A stretch of 64,000 nucleotides of DNA from Hyphomicrobiales bacterium (GCA_021775755.1 JAJFHE010000038.1:62001-126000), one strand, 5' to 3'; shown: positions 43,905 to 53,773, numbered from the stretch's first letter. Numbers and translations are program-made. Notes: generated from the letters alone by a model not told the origin.

Positions 43905-44422
43905 GCGAACGGGAAACACCCTTGGGCGATGACCGTAACGGTTTGGAACCGCCAGCGCCTCAACCGGCGCGCTCCGGGCGTTGGCTGCGCATTGCGCTCA
44001 TTCTTTCGCTGGCCTTCAATCTGTTGTTCGTCGGGTTCGCGGCATCGCGCTTCATGCATCATGGGCCTCGACACCACCTCGGCGGTCCCAGATTGGGGTT
44101 CATTGCCGCTGAAGGCCGGCACTTCATTCGTGAGTTGCCGCGTGAGCGGCGCCGCGAATTGCGGGAAATCATGCGCTCTCACCGCGAGGAATTTCGCAGC
44201 GAGCGGATGGCGATGGAAGATGAAATGCGCAAGTTTGCGCAGGCGTTGCGTAGCGAGCCCTATGATCGTGCCGCTGTCGAACAGGCGCTCGGGTCTCTGC
44301 GCCAAAACGCTGGCGGACTTCTGAGCCGCGGCGAACAGGTGACACTGGAAGTTGTTTCTGCGCTGACCAGGGATGAGCGCGCAGGATTTTCAGAGAGATT
44401 GCTGGATCGCCTGGAACGCTGA
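43901..44422 (+). CDS. periplasmic heavy-metal sensor-like protein
   Basis: This 173-residue protein has one membrane helix (about residues 28-48, LRIALILSLAFNLLFVGF), a His-rich turn (HHGPRHH) just outside it, and a periplasmic helical hairpin (ELPRERRRELREIMRSHREE to SLRQNAGGLLSRGE) of the CnrX/Spy-like metal-resistance fold. It may bind metal and signal to the sigma/anti-sigma pair. Its end is 18 bases from the convergent PleC-like gene, and a TTAGGG/CCCTAA hairpin (44427-44444) spans the gap. Confidence 0.85.
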   Translation: MSERETPLGDDRNGLEPPAPQPARSGRWLRIALILSLAFNLLFVGFAASRFMHHGPRHHLGGPRLGFIAAEGRHFIRELPRERRRELREIMRSHREEFRSERMAMEDEMRKFAQALRSEPYDRAAVEQALGSLRQNAGGLLSRGEQVTLEVVSALTRDERAGFSERLLDRLER

Positions 44423-44440
44423 GGGTTTAGGGCCCAGACC

Positions 44441-46780
44441 CTAACTCTCGCTGTCCTCAAGAACGTCCGGGCCAATCGGCAAAGCCACTTGATCGTCCAA
44501 TGACCACAGACGTGCTTCTGCCGCGATGGTGTCTGCTGTCGAACCGCCACTGCATTTTGTGTGTGTCGCAGCTGTGACGGGAATTGACAGGCTGACCGAT
44601 GTGCCAACGTTTTCTTCGCTTTCGATAGTGAAAATTCCATCGTGCATTTCGACCAGGGATTTTGAAATAGCCAGCCCCAGACCGCTGCCGCCTCGCGACT
44701 TCGTCATCTGGTTTTCGACCTGCTCAAAGGGTGTCCCCAACTTGTCTATATCGCTGGTTGGAATGCCGATGCCCGTGTCGTCGATAGTCACGCGCAAACT
44801 TGAAACGGACCCTGTAGCCCGGATGGTTACCCGGCCGCCTTCGCGAGTGAATTTGATCGCGTTGGTCAGGAGGTTGATCAGGACCTGCTTGAGTGCTCGT
44901 TTGTCAACGTCGGCTTGAAGATCCGCTTGAATGTCTTCAACGATCTCCACCCGTCCTTCATGCGCTCGTGGCGTGGCGATGCGAAGGCTTTCATCGATTA
45001 CGGTGCCGATGTCGCACGTCTGGATGTCAAGACTGACGCGTCCCGCCTCAATTTTCGACATATCGAGGATATCGCTGATGACATCGAGGAGATACTGGCC
45101 GCTGCGGTGAATGTCGCGCGCGTATTCGATGTATTTTTCCGTTTCGATCTTGCCGAACATCTCGTTTTTGATCACTTCGGAAAATCCAATCACCGCGTTC
45201 AGTGGCGTGCGAAGTTCGTGGCTCATGTTTGCCAGAAACTCGGATTTCGACCGGTTTGCGGCTTCCGCCCTGGTCTTTTCAAGCGAGTATTTTTCAGCCA
45301 GATCGACAAGTTGTTGCGCCTGATGTTCCAGCGTCATGCGTGACTTTTGCAGGTCGCGCACCGTGTTCATCAACTCACGTTCGCCTTCCAGTAGTCGTTC
45401 CTCGTGCTTCTTGAGGGGCGTGATGTCGGTGCCGACACTGACAAATCCACCATCCTTCGTGCGACGCTCGTTGATATGCAGCCAGCGTCCATCGCCAAGC
45501 TGCGCTTCGAACGTGCTGCCGGCGTCGGGGTCCTTGTCGTTAACCGAGATGCGTGTGCGCACAAGCGGTTCTTTCGCCGCCTTGATGACCTCGTCGTATG
45601 CGGTGCTCGGGCGAACAACGCTGGCTGGCAGATTGTGGAACTGCTGATACTTCGAATTGCAGATGACCAGCCGGTTGTCGCTGTCCCAGAGCACGAATGC
45701 TTCGGAGATGTTTTCGATGGCATCGCGAAGGCGCAGATCCGCCTGCAGATTGAGTTTGTCGGCGAGTTTCTGTTCGGTGATGTCGATGGCGATGCCGACA
45801 AGATGCGGTGCTTCTTCGCCCTGCGCGTCGGCAAGTTCCGCGCGCGCGCGCAGCCACACCCAGTGACCTTCCGCATGACGCATCCGGAACTCCCGGTCGA
45901 TGGCCTTGCGGCCGTCACGTAGCATATCGTTGATAAGGACGTCCATACGCGGATCGTCAGGGTGCAGCCGGTCAATAACTTCACCGTAGGACAACAGGTC
46001 ACCGCGCGGTTTCAGACCCAGAATGTCGAACATCGAACGCGACCAGAATATATGGCCACGGGCGATATCCCAGTCCCACAGGCCGCAATGACCACGCTCC
46101 AGGGCCTTGTCCAGCCGGCTTGTCGCCAGAACAAGCGTGCGGTCGGCCTCGTCGGCGCGCGCGGACTGCCAGTGAAATGCCGATCCGATCAGCATAAGAA
46201 CCAGCGCTGTCGTGGTGAAAAGAGTGATCCCGACAACAAGTTCGCGGTTCCACTCCGAAAGACTGCCCTCCGGTTCGATCACAGCGGCGAGCCCGGGGTG
46301 ATCCTCGAGCCGTTTCAGATATACGATCGCCGTTCCAATGCCGGCAATGGAGGTCTGGAACTGGCGCACCGAGTGATCGGCAAAGAGTCCCGCGCCGGAA
46401 GCGGAAATAATATCGTTGATGAGCGCGCCGTGTAACATCTCACCGTTCGCGCTCGTGGCACGAATAACGGCTGTCTGGTCAGTGACCAGATAGATCCTGC
46501 GTCCGTCGCGCGCCTGATCCGGCAACGAAGCGTCGATATCACGATTTGTCGGCGTGCGGGGTATGCTGTAGGACGATTGCCCGCTTGCAAGCCGTTGGTC
46601 GATGCGGGTCGCGAGAAGTTCCAAATAGACTTCCGACAAGCGGGCATCGTCCTCGCTTCGTTCGTTGCTGCTCGCGACGAGGCTCGCCGTCATGCCGGCG
46701 CCAAGGCATGCGAGAAACAAAATGATGAGGCCCAGAATTACGCGGCGTAGGGTCTTTTCTGATAGCGAGAATGTCGCCAT
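44441..46780 (-). CDS. PAS-domain sensor histidine kinase, PleC-like
   Basis: This 779-residue kinase has membrane helices at about residues 10-35 and 181-204 with a periplasmic domain between, two PAS domains (about 221-336 and 354-456), a coiled coil, His521 in SHELRTPLNAVIGFSEVI and an ATPase domain with LLTNAIKFT, DDTGIGIP and GGSGLGLAI. FSEVIKNEMFG after the H-box is typical of the DivJ/PleC group. In Sinorhizobium pleC lies next to glnE, as here. PleC is a polar kinase/phosphatase acting on DivK. No receiver domain is present. A TTG at 46852 is an alternative start. Confidence 0.88.
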   Translation of the reverse strand: MATFSLSEKTLRRVILGLIILFLACLGAGMTASLVASSNERSEDDARLSEVYLELLATRIDQRLASGQSSYSIPRTPTNRDIDASLPDQARDGRRIYLVTDQTAVIRATSANGEMLHGALINDIISASGAGLFADHSVRQFQTSIAGIGTAIVYLKRLEDHPGLAAVIEPEGSLSEWNRELVVGITLFTTTALVLMLIGSAFHWQSARADEADRTLVLATSRLDKALERGHCGLWDWDIARGHIFWSRSMFDILGLKPRGDLLSYGEVIDRLHPDDPRMDVLINDMLRDGRKAIDREFRMRHAEGHWVWLRARAELADAQGEEAPHLVGIAIDITEQKLADKLNLQADLRLRDAIENISEAFVLWDSDNRLVICNSKYQQFHNLPASVVRPSTAYDEVIKAAKEPLVRTRISVNDKDPDAGSTFEAQLGDGRWLHINERRTKDGGFVSVGTDITPLKKHEERLLEGERELMNTVRDLQKSRMTLEHQAQQLVDLAEKYSLEKTRAEAANRSKSEFLANMSHELRTPLNAVIGFSEVIKNEMFGKIETEKYIEYARDIHRSGQYLLDVISDILDMSKIEAGRVSLDIQTCDIGTVIDESLRIATPRAHEGRVEIVEDIQADLQADVDKRALKQVLINLLTNAIKFTREGGRVTIRATGSVSSLRVTIDDTGIGIPTSDIDKLGTPFEQVENQMTKSRGGSGLGLAISKSLVEMHDGIFTIESEENVGTSVSLSIPVTAATHTKCSGGSTADTIAAEARLWSLDDQVALPIGPDVLEDSES

Positions 46781-46923
46781 CGTCACGGGTAGAACTGGGA
46801 GCTTCAAGGAACGCTCCTTGAAAAACAGCTCACCGAGTTGGACCTTTGCCAAGGTACCTGACCCCTAGTTGTTTGAACCCCTGCGCCCGAATGCGACCGG
46901 TTGTGTAACCAACCAGGCTTTCG

Positions 46924-47343
46924 CTAACGCGACTTGAACAACGCACTGAGAAACTGAGACTGCTGACCAGAACACGCCGGGCCTTGCGGAGACAGTGGGC
47001 GCTTGGCGAAGATCGCAATGCTGGCCGCCTGGCCGCTGAAACGCAGTATATGACCGCGTTTCCACCCCTCGATCCTGGCGCCGGCATTCATCGTCCCACC
47101 AGCCACAATTGGCTGCATTCCTGCCGAATCACTTGACCCATTGATTCGAAGAACAAGTGATTTGTCCAGACCCAAGATGGCGGCAAGTAAGACCCTCACC
47201 ACAGGCGCTGTGTTGCGCAGAGCTTCTTTCCAGTCTCCGCGGCGCAGGATGGACCCTTGAGGGCGACCGCCGGGTTGATTGAATGCAAAAGAATTTAGCG
47301 CCGGTTGATCGCAGATTAGCGGCGCTCCCAGGGAGCGTAACAT
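46924..47343 (-). CDS. possible small gene of unknown function
   Basis: This frame of 139 codons from an ATG (or GTG at 47352) fills most of the 675-base gap between pepN and the PleC-like gene. The product is not clearly hydrophobic, has no signal peptide and no recognised domain; codon choice is weakly biased. It could be an eroded or spurious gene. Nothing else recognisable occurs in the gap. Confidence 0.3.
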   Translation of the reverse strand: MLRSLGAPLICDQPALNSFAFNQPGGRPQGSILRRGDWKEALRNTAPVVRVLLAAILGLDKSLVLRINGSSDSAGMQPIVAGGTMNAGARIEGWKRGHILRFSGQAASIAIFAKRPLSPQGPACSGQQSQFLSALFKSR

Positions 47344-47455
47344 CGCTTGCACCAGTTTGCTCGATACCTGCCCGAGGCGCCGCTTGCGCTCCGAGCCATG
47401 CCTACTTCACCGCACATTGACGGCAAAATAGTGGCAAACAAATGCCCGCATTGCG

Positions 47456-50095
47456 TCACTGGAGTGTCTTGGAAACGATTTCAAAGGTATCTCGCGACAA
47501 TCCTTTCCGCCCCTTGATTCGCTCGATTTCGCCGCGGGCGAGATCACGGCGGGAAGCTTCCAGGACGCGCCAGTTCTTGAATGCGGCGGAAAGCCGTGCC
47601 GCGACCTGAGGGTTGATTGCATCCAGCGCCAGAACGACGTCGGCGATAAATCTATAACCGGAACCGTCTGCGCTGTTGAAGCAAACCGGGTTTGACGCAG
47701 CAAAGGCGCCGACCAGAGCACGCACCTTGTTGGGCTTTTTCAGAGAGAATGCTTCATGTTCCGTGAGCGCTCTGATATCGGCGATGCGATCTGGAAACGG
47801 TGCAACCGCGTTAAGCGACAGCCATTTGTCGACCAGGAGATGATCGTCTTTCTTAGCGTCATAAAATGCGTTGAGTGATTCTGCGCGTTCTGGTCCGTCG
47901 TGCACCGCCAGCACACCCAGGGCGGCCATCGTGTCCGTCATGTTGACGGCCGAACTGAACTGCGAATGGGCGAGGTCCGGGCCGGCAGCGGCACAGATGT
48001 AGGACAGAACCGTATTGCGCAACGCGCGCCGGCCGGCGTCTTCGGCGTCGGGGCGATAAGCGTCGCCTCCTTCCAGCCGGTCATAGGTGGCCCGAAGTTC
48101 AGGCTCCAGCAAACGGCCAATCATTTCCCTCATATGTTCGCGCGCCTGATGCACGGCCGCCGGGTCGACATCTTTCGCTATGCGTGCGGCGATGTCCGTT
48201 TCACTCGGCAGCGAGAGCATCCACGCAGTGAACGCCGGTTCGAGGGCCTGATCGTTGATGCACGTGCGCAATGCTTCGGCAAAGTTCACGTCGTCGTCGA
48301 GCGGCATCTGCGCACCTATGCGGCGCACGTCGCGAATGAGGCTCGCGCCGATGTATGTTTGTGCGGACTCCCAGCGGTTAAACTGGTCTGTGTCACGTGC
48401 CATCAAAAACAGCAGATCTTCGTCATTGATGTTGCTGGTAAGTTTGACAGGGCATGAAAATCCCCGATTTAGAGAAGGAACAGGCCGCTCCGGCACGCTC
48501 TCGAATGTGAATGTCTGTGTATTCCCGGTTACCTCAACGACATTTCCCTCAAGCGGTCCATGCCCTTGAAGCACCAAGGGAGTGTCGTCGCCGGAAGCGT
48601 CGACGAGTCCAAGACATAACGGTATGTGAAATGGCGATTTGGAGTTTTGGTCGGGCGTCGGCGCGCACATTTGGGTGATGGAGATTTCATAGGTCCGTTC
48701 ATGCCGGTTGTACTTGCCGTTGACTGCAAGCTCCGGCGTACCGGCTTGCCCGTACCAGGACATGAACTGCGCAAGAGAGCGGCCTGAAGCATCTTCCATG
48801 CAGGACACGAAGTCTTCCACGGTTGCCGCCTCGCCATCGTGCCGCTCGAAGTAAAGGTCCATGGCGCGGCGGAACGTGTCGCGGCCGATAAGCGTCCGCA
48901 TCATCCGTACCAGCTCGGCGCCCTTTTCGTAGACGGTTGCCGTGTAGAAGTTGTTGATCTCCATATACGACGCCGGGCGGACGGGGTGTGCGAGCGGCCC
49001 CGCATCTTCGGGAAACTGATGGCTGCGCAGCAGGCGGACGTCGTCAATCCGCTTCACCGCGGCAGAGCGCATGTCTGCGCTAAACTCCTGATCGCGGAAC
49101 ACGGTCAGGCCTTCCTTGAGGCAAAGCTGAAACCAGTCACGGCAGGTGATGCGATTGCCGGTCCAGTTGTGAAAATATTCGTGAGCGATAATGGATTCGA
49201 TGTTCTGATAGTCGGCATCGGTTGCCGTATCGGGCCGGGCCAGAATGTATTTGTCGTTGAAGACATTGAGACCCTTGTTCTCCATCGCCCCCATATTGAA
49301 ATCACTTACCGCCACAATCATGAAAATATCGAGATCGTACTCCCGCCCAAATGCTTCCTCGTCCCACCGCATCGACCGTTTCAGCGCGTCCATGGCGTAG
49401 TCGCAGCGGTCTTCCTTCCCTTGTTCGACATAGATTTGCAGCGCAACCTCGCGGCCGGAGGCCGTCGTGAAGGTATCGGCAATACGCGCCAGATCCCCCG
49501 CCACCATCGCGAACAGATAGGACGGCTTGGGATAGGGGTCGTTCCACACCGCGAAGTGGCGTTCGGTGCCATCAATGTCTCCGCTCGCAATAAGGTTGCC
49601 ATTTGACAGCAGTACCGGAGCATCGGACCGACGAGCTTCGATGCGCACCTGGTATGTCGCAAGAATGTCGGGGCGGTCGAGAAAATAAGTGATCCGCCGA
49701 AAACCTTCCGCCTCGCACTGCGTGCAGTAGATGTCGCTTGTCCGGTAAAGCCCCGAAAGGGTCGAATTCGCCTGGGGGTCGCATGCGGTTTCAAGGGTTA
49801 GGGTGAACGGGCCATCGGGCAAGTTGGAGAGGGTCAGCGACGTGTCGTCGAGTTCATAATCGCCCTGCGCGAGCCCGGCCCCGTTGAGCGATATGCCGAG
49901 CAGGTCAATGTTTTCTCCATCCAGAACCAGTGTGCGGCCGGATGCGTCGCCTTTCGGATTGGGGCGCACGGACAAAATTGAAGAGACGCGGGTATTCTGC
50001 GGCGCAAGCCGGACATCGAGCTCCACAGCCTCTATGACGTGACTGCTGGGCGTGTAATCTTTGAGATGAATTGTTTGAGGCGTATCGGTTTTCAT
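47456..50095 (-). CDS. pepN: aminopeptidase N
   Basis: This 879-residue M1-family metallopeptidase removes N-terminal residues from peptides in the cytoplasm. It has the substrate-binding GAMEN motif (residues 269-273), the zinc site HEYFH (His305, Glu306, His309) and the third ligand Glu328 (LKEGLTVF). Domain order is the usual beta, catalytic, small beta and helical C-terminal domains. Length fits the gammaproteobacterial-type PepN. It is followed by no close gene on its strand. Confidence 0.96.
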   Translation of the reverse strand: MKTDTPQTIHLKDYTPSSHVIEAVELDVRLAPQNTRVSSILSVRPNPKGDASGRTLVLDGENIDLLGISLNGAGLAQGDYELDDTSLTLSNLPDGPFTLTLETACDPQANSTLSGLYRTSDIYCTQCEAEGFRRITYFLDRPDILATYQVRIEARRSDAPVLLSNGNLIASGDIDGTERHFAVWNDPYPKPSYLFAMVAGDLARIADTFTTASGREVALQIYVEQGKEDRCDYAMDALKRSMRWDEEAFGREYDLDIFMIVAVSDFNMGAMENKGLNVFNDKYILARPDTATDADYQNIESIIAHEYFHNWTGNRITCRDWFQLCLKEGLTVFRDQEFSADMRSAAVKRIDDVRLLRSHQFPEDAGPLAHPVRPASYMEINNFYTATVYEKGAELVRMMRTLIGRDTFRRAMDLYFERHDGEAATVEDFVSCMEDASGRSLAQFMSWYGQAGTPELAVNGKYNRHERTYEISITQMCAPTPDQNSKSPFHIPLCLGLVDASGDDTPLVLQGHGPLEGNVVEVTGNTQTFTFESVPERPVPSLNRGFSCPVKLTSNINDEDLLFLMARDTDQFNRWESAQTYIGASLIRDVRRIGAQMPLDDDVNFAEALRTCINDQALEPAFTAWMLSLPSETDIAARIAKDVDPAAVHQAREHMREMIGRLLEPELRATYDRLEGGDAYRPDAEDAGRRALRNTVLSYICAAAGPDLAHSQFSSAVNMTDTMAALGVLAVHDGPERAESLNAFYDAKKDDHLLVDKWLSLNAVAPFPDRIADIRALTEHEAFSLKKPNKVRALVGAFAASNPVCFNSADGSGYRFIADVVLALDAINPQVAARLSAAFKNWRVLEASRRDLARGEIERIKGRKGLSRDTFEIVSKTLQ

Positions 50096-50178
50096 GGCTG
50101 TGTGGAGAACCCGTGCTGCAGTGTCCGGTGGGCCTTACCAAGTGTGAAGGCGCATCCAGTGGCAAGCTGTGTATCAGA

Positions 50179-51030
50179 TCACCGCGCTGTTGAGTAGGCG
50201 TTCCGGACATCACGGGAAGCGATGGGACCTTCAAATGCAGCGGCGTATTGCGGCGTGCCGAGCGTCGCGATGTAGCCGCGGATTTCACTCAACAATTTGC
50301 GCCGGATCGCATCGATGAGATCGCCATAATCATTCACAACCTCAACGAAAGCATCAGGGCCGATGACCACGTGTTCCTCAAAATATTCGGCAAGGGACTT
50401 ATCACGCTCCTGAATGGCCAGCCCGTTGATCGTTGCACCCGCGTCTGCAGCTCTGCGGCGCGTGACGGAAGGGTGAGTGCCCGTGTTGGCGCGCTCATCC
50501 GATACGATGTCGATTACGCGCCGGGCTCCCAAATATCCTCCCGTCCCGAACAGCCGCGCGGAGAAGGTAATGGCGCTGCCCGTCGCCGTGCCGAATCCCG
50601 TGAACTGCCGCATGTTCGATTGCACTTCGCCGGCAAACCGGCTTGCCGATTCCGCGTCCGATATGTGCGTCCAGGCTACGGTTTGCGTTTGCTGAAAGCT
50701 CGCACTCCACTGCACCAGCGTTACCGCAATGCCGTTCGGTCGGTGCGAGAGGATCGCGTTCACCACATCTGGATGGCGGAACGCCTCGGCGAATCCGGCG
50801 ATCTGGAGATTGAACTGTTCGGGATCGATGCTGGACGATGAATCGATTGCGAGGATCAGTTCAAGGGCAACTGGCGTCGCCGGTTCCTGTGCCGTTAGGT
50901 TAACCGGGAGAGCGGCGGCGAATGCCAGCGTGAGAGCCAGTGAAATGCAAAGGCGTTGGTGTTTCGCTTCCCGCAACGTCTGCCGACCGCGCTTCGGTTC
51001 AAGTGGCATTGAATTTTCTGGAAACATCAT
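50179..51030 (-). CDS. DUF1194/von Willebrand A-type exported protein
   Basis: This 283-residue protein has a signal peptide (about residues 27-48) and a VWA-like domain with the metal-binding motif IDSSSSID (MIDAS) and TGSAITFSARLF, RRVIDIVSDER and NGLAIQERD. This matches DUF1194 proteins, secreted or envelope-bound and without known ligand. Start choice is uncertain; ATGs at 51027 and 51009 are alternatives. Confidence 0.88.
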   Translation of the reverse strand: MMFPENSMPLEPKRGRQTLREAKHQRLCISLALTLAFAAALPVNLTAQEPATPVALELILAIDSSSSIDPEQFNLQIAGFAEAFRHPDVVNAILSHRPNGIAVTLVQWSASFQQTQTVAWTHISDAESASRFAGEVQSNMRQFTGFGTATGSAITFSARLFGTGGYLGARRVIDIVSDERANTGTHPSVTRRRAADAGATINGLAIQERDKSLAEYFEEHVVIGPDAFVEVVNDYGDLIDAIRRKLLSEIRGYIATLGTPQYAAAFEGPIASRDVRNAYSTAR

Positions 51031-51232
51031 CGGCAAACGCTAGCCGAGGCTTGAAACACGCGTCAAATGAAATGACCGGCACCGCTCTCGCACACTGCAA
51101 TCGCACTTCCTGGCGCGGCCGATGAAAAGAATGTGGGGTAAGCCAATATGCCGAGCCCGGGAAACTTGTGATAGATCATAGGTAGATTGCGGCGCCGCGG
51201 CACTTTCGGCGGCGGTATTGGGGAAAGAGGCG

Positions 51233-52150
51233 GTGGCCGTCAGCACGTATCGAGCCGAACACGGCCCGACCTATCGCACAGGTGTCGCGCTGGTCTTGTC
51301 CGCAGGCGTGTGCTGGTCGCTGATGGGGCTTCTCGTGCGCCTCACCGAACAGGCGACTGTCTGGCAGATCCTTTTTTACCGCTCACTGTCGCTGGCCGTT
51401 TTTCTCTTCATCGTCATTACCGTGCGCAGCCGGGGCCGCGTTTGGCGGTTACTATGCGAAGGTGGCCTGCCCATTGTGTTCGGCGGCTACGCTCTGATGC
51501 TCGCCTTCAGCGGCTCCATCATGGCTCTGAAAAACACAACGGTCGCCAACGCGATGTTTTTGTTTGCGGCCGCCCCCTTCATGTCAGCGGTCCTTGGCCG
51601 TCTCATCCTCAAGGAACATGTTCGACTCGCGACCTGGATCGCCATGACGATTGCCCTGTGCGGTATCGCCTTGATGGTCACTGAAGCCCTTTCCTTCGGC
51701 AGGCTGCTTGGAAACGCTGCGGCGCTCGCCTCCGCGCTGGGTTTTGCGCTGCTCACCATCGTCCTGCGATGGGGGGGCACCCAGGATATGTTTCCGGCCC
51801 TGTTTCTGGGAGCGCTTTACACCACACTATTGAGCGCTGCCGCCTGCTGGGCGACGGGAGAAGGCCTTGCCGTCCCGGTAACCGATATTTTCCTCGCCGC
51901 TGTTATGGGCATTGGATTGATCGGCACCGGTATGATGATTTTCACCGTTGGCTCGAAATCGGTTCCCGCCGCCGAACTCTCGTTGCTTGCGATGTCGGAA
52001 GTCCTGCTCGGACCGATCTGGGTTTGGTGGTTGCTCGGCGAGCGGGCAGGGCTTATGACGCTGATCGGCGGCGGCATTCTGCTCGTCGCGATTGCCGGCA
52101 ATGCGCTCAGCGGCATACGCCGGCGCCCGTTGCCGGTCGGCAGAAGTTGA
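51233..52150 (+). CDS. DMT-family (EamA) transporter
   Basis: This 305-residue membrane protein has ten predicted helices in two EamA halves, with the conserved ALKNTTVANAMFLFAAAPFM and the C-terminal half LLAMSEVLLGPIWVWWLLGE. Substrates of the family include amino acids, nucleotides and drugs. The GTG at 51233 has AGAGG seven bases upstream. The enolase-superfamily gene starts 32 bases after its stop, suggesting co-transcription. Confidence 0.88.
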   Translation: MAVSTYRAEHGPTYRTGVALVLSAGVCWSLMGLLVRLTEQATVWQILFYRSLSLAVFLFIVITVRSRGRVWRLLCEGGLPIVFGGYALMLAFSGSIMALKNTTVANAMFLFAAAPFMSAVLGRLILKEHVRLATWIAMTIALCGIALMVTEALSFGRLLGNAAALASALGFALLTIVLRWGGTQDMFPALFLGALYTTLLSAAACWATGEGLAVPVTDIFLAAVMGIGLIGTGMMIFTVGSKSVPAAELSLLAMSEVLLGPIWVWWLLGERAGLMTLIGGGILLVAIAGNALSGIRRRPLPVGRS

Positions 52151-52182
52151 AGCGAAACGACACCGGGGGGAAGGGTCTCAGC

Positions 52183-53367
52183 ATGAAAATCACCGACTTC
52201 AAGGTTTTTGTGGTGGCGAACCCGCCGCCGCACAATGGCGGTCTCTACTGGATTTTCGTCAAGCTCGTCACCGACAACGGCATCGAGGGGGTCGGCGAGG
52301 TTTATTCCATCCCGTTTCGCGCGCCCGTCGCGCGCAAGATGGTCGAGGACGTTTGCGAACGGTTCCTGATCGGAGCAGACCCTTTCCACATCGAGCGCCT
52401 GTGGCGTCTCGTTTATTCCGCCGGTTACACGCAGCGCTCGGATCTTTCTGTCATGGGCGTACTCAGCGGTGTCGAGACGGCATGCTGGGACATCGTCGGC
52501 AAGTCGGTCGGGAAGCCCGTCTATGAATTGCTTGGCGGCCGCGTACACGAACGGCTGCGATCCTACACGTACATTTATCCCGATCCGCCCGATGATCTGC
52601 GCGGTTACACCGATCCGGACATTGCCGCGTCGCGGGCGCTTGAGTATGCAAAACTCGGATTCACGGCGCTCAAATTCGATCCGGTGGGTCCCTACACCGT
52701 CTACGATCCACGGCAGCTGTCGCTCGAGGCTCTCGATCGCGCCGAACGTGTCACCGCAGCCATCCGCGAGGCGGTCGGATCGAAATGCGACCTCCTGTTC
52801 GGCACCCACGGCCAGATGACTGCGGCCAGCGCGCTTCGGCTCGCCCAGCGCATAGAGAAATACGATCCTCTGTGGTTCGAAGAGCCGGTCCCGCCTGAGA
52901 ACGTCGACGAAATGGCCCGTGTTGCCCGCCAGACCAGCATTCCCGTGGCGACCGGCGAGCGTGTCGCCGGCAAGTATGATTTTGCGCGTATTCTTAAAGC
53001 GCAGGCCGCATCGATATTGCAGATGGCCATCGGCCGCGTCGGCGGCATCCTGGAAGCCAAGAAGATCGCCGGCATGGCGGAAGCGTACTACGCGCAGATT
53101 GCACCGCATTTGTATTGCGGCCCCATCGAGGGGGCGGCCAATGTGCAGGTCGATACATGCAGCCCGAACTTCCTCATTCAGGAAAGCATTGAAACCTGGG
53201 GCGGATTCCACGCGGAAATTTTGAAACGCCCGATGAGATGGGAGGACGGCTACATAATTCCGCCGACTGAACCGGGCATTGGTGTCGAACTGAACGAAGA
53301 AGTCGCCGAAGCCAATCCCTATACCGGCGATGCGTTGCATCTCGACATGGCGCGCGAACCGCTTTAG
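52183..53367 (+). CDS. mandelate racemase/muconate lactonizing enzyme family protein (sugar-acid dehydratase-like)
   Basis: This 394-residue enolase-superfamily enzyme has the capping N-terminal domain and a TIM barrel. Candidate metal ligands are Asp203, Glu233 and Glu259 (VATGERV); acid/base candidates are Lys164 (LKFDP), His209 (GTHGQ) and His309 (IAPHLYCGP). The pattern best fits galactonate/arabinonate-type sugar-acid dehydratases. The exact substrate is undetermined. The upstream DMT transporter may move the substrate or product. The frame is open further upstream but only inside that gene. Confidence 0.88.
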   Translation: MKITDFKVFVVANPPPHNGGLYWIFVKLVTDNGIEGVGEVYSIPFRAPVARKMVEDVCERFLIGADPFHIERLWRLVYSAGYTQRSDLSVMGVLSGVETACWDIVGKSVGKPVYELLGGRVHERLRSYTYIYPDPPDDLRGYTDPDIAASRALEYAKLGFTALKFDPVGPYTVYDPRQLSLEALDRAERVTAAIREAVGSKCDLLFGTHGQMTAASALRLAQRIEKYDPLWFEEPVPPENVDEMARVARQTSIPVATGERVAGKYDFARILKAQAASILQMAIGRVGGILEAKKIAGMAEAYYAQIAPHLYCGPIEGAANVQVDTCSPNFLIQESIETWGGFHAEILKRPMRWEDGYIIPPTEPGIGVELNEEVAEANPYTGDALHLDMAREPL

Positions 53368-53512
53368 GTCATGAACTCATACTTATGTGGCCACGAATCC
53401 GGCCCGGTTCAGTGACGGCGTGGAAACGTGTATGGTGCAGTTAATGGGCTCGCTGGCCACAAAGTCATCGCCGCGCGCGCAGAAAGAATTCAGACCATGA
53501 GGAGTGGGTGAA

Positions 53513-53773
53513 ATGCCGCTGACCGACCTGACACAGAAAACGGTAGACAAAATCAGTGACGCGGTCGGAGCCGACCTGAGCGCGGAAGACATCGCGGCGA
53601 TTGCGAAAATCGTAGAGAAGGCTCAGATCGAAACCGTTACCACAACGTCGAAAACGTGCCGGGCGGTTGCCGTTTCGGAGCTCGGCGCGGACGCGGACAA
53701 AGCGCATAAACTGGCCGAAGCGATCAAAGAGGCGGAAACCGCGCTCGTCGCGAACCTTGGGGGCTTGCGCTAA
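53513..53773 (+). CDS. small hypothetical protein (86 aa)
   Basis: This acidic, Ala-rich helical protein has no signal peptide. It contains VGADLSAEDIAAIAKIVEKAQIE and a single cysteine (KTCRAV). ATG at 53513 has AGGAG nine bases upstream. It overlaps the convergent 2OG oxygenase gene by four bases. I do not recognise the family. Confidence 0.6.
   Translation: MPLTDLTQKTVDKISDAVGADLSAEDIAAIAKIVEKAQIETVTTTSKTCRAVAVSELGADADKAHKLAEAIKEAETALVANLGGLR

Noticed and set aside
44427-44444. TTAGGG/CCCTAA hairpin as a bidirectional terminator
   Set aside because: The stem has six base pairs and no T-run on either strand, so it cannot be called a terminator; it is noted only with the adjacent gene.
51817-53340. 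507-codon minus-strand frame over the DMT/enolase genes
   Set aside because: It covers two well-supported plus-strand genes in antisense and shows no domain.
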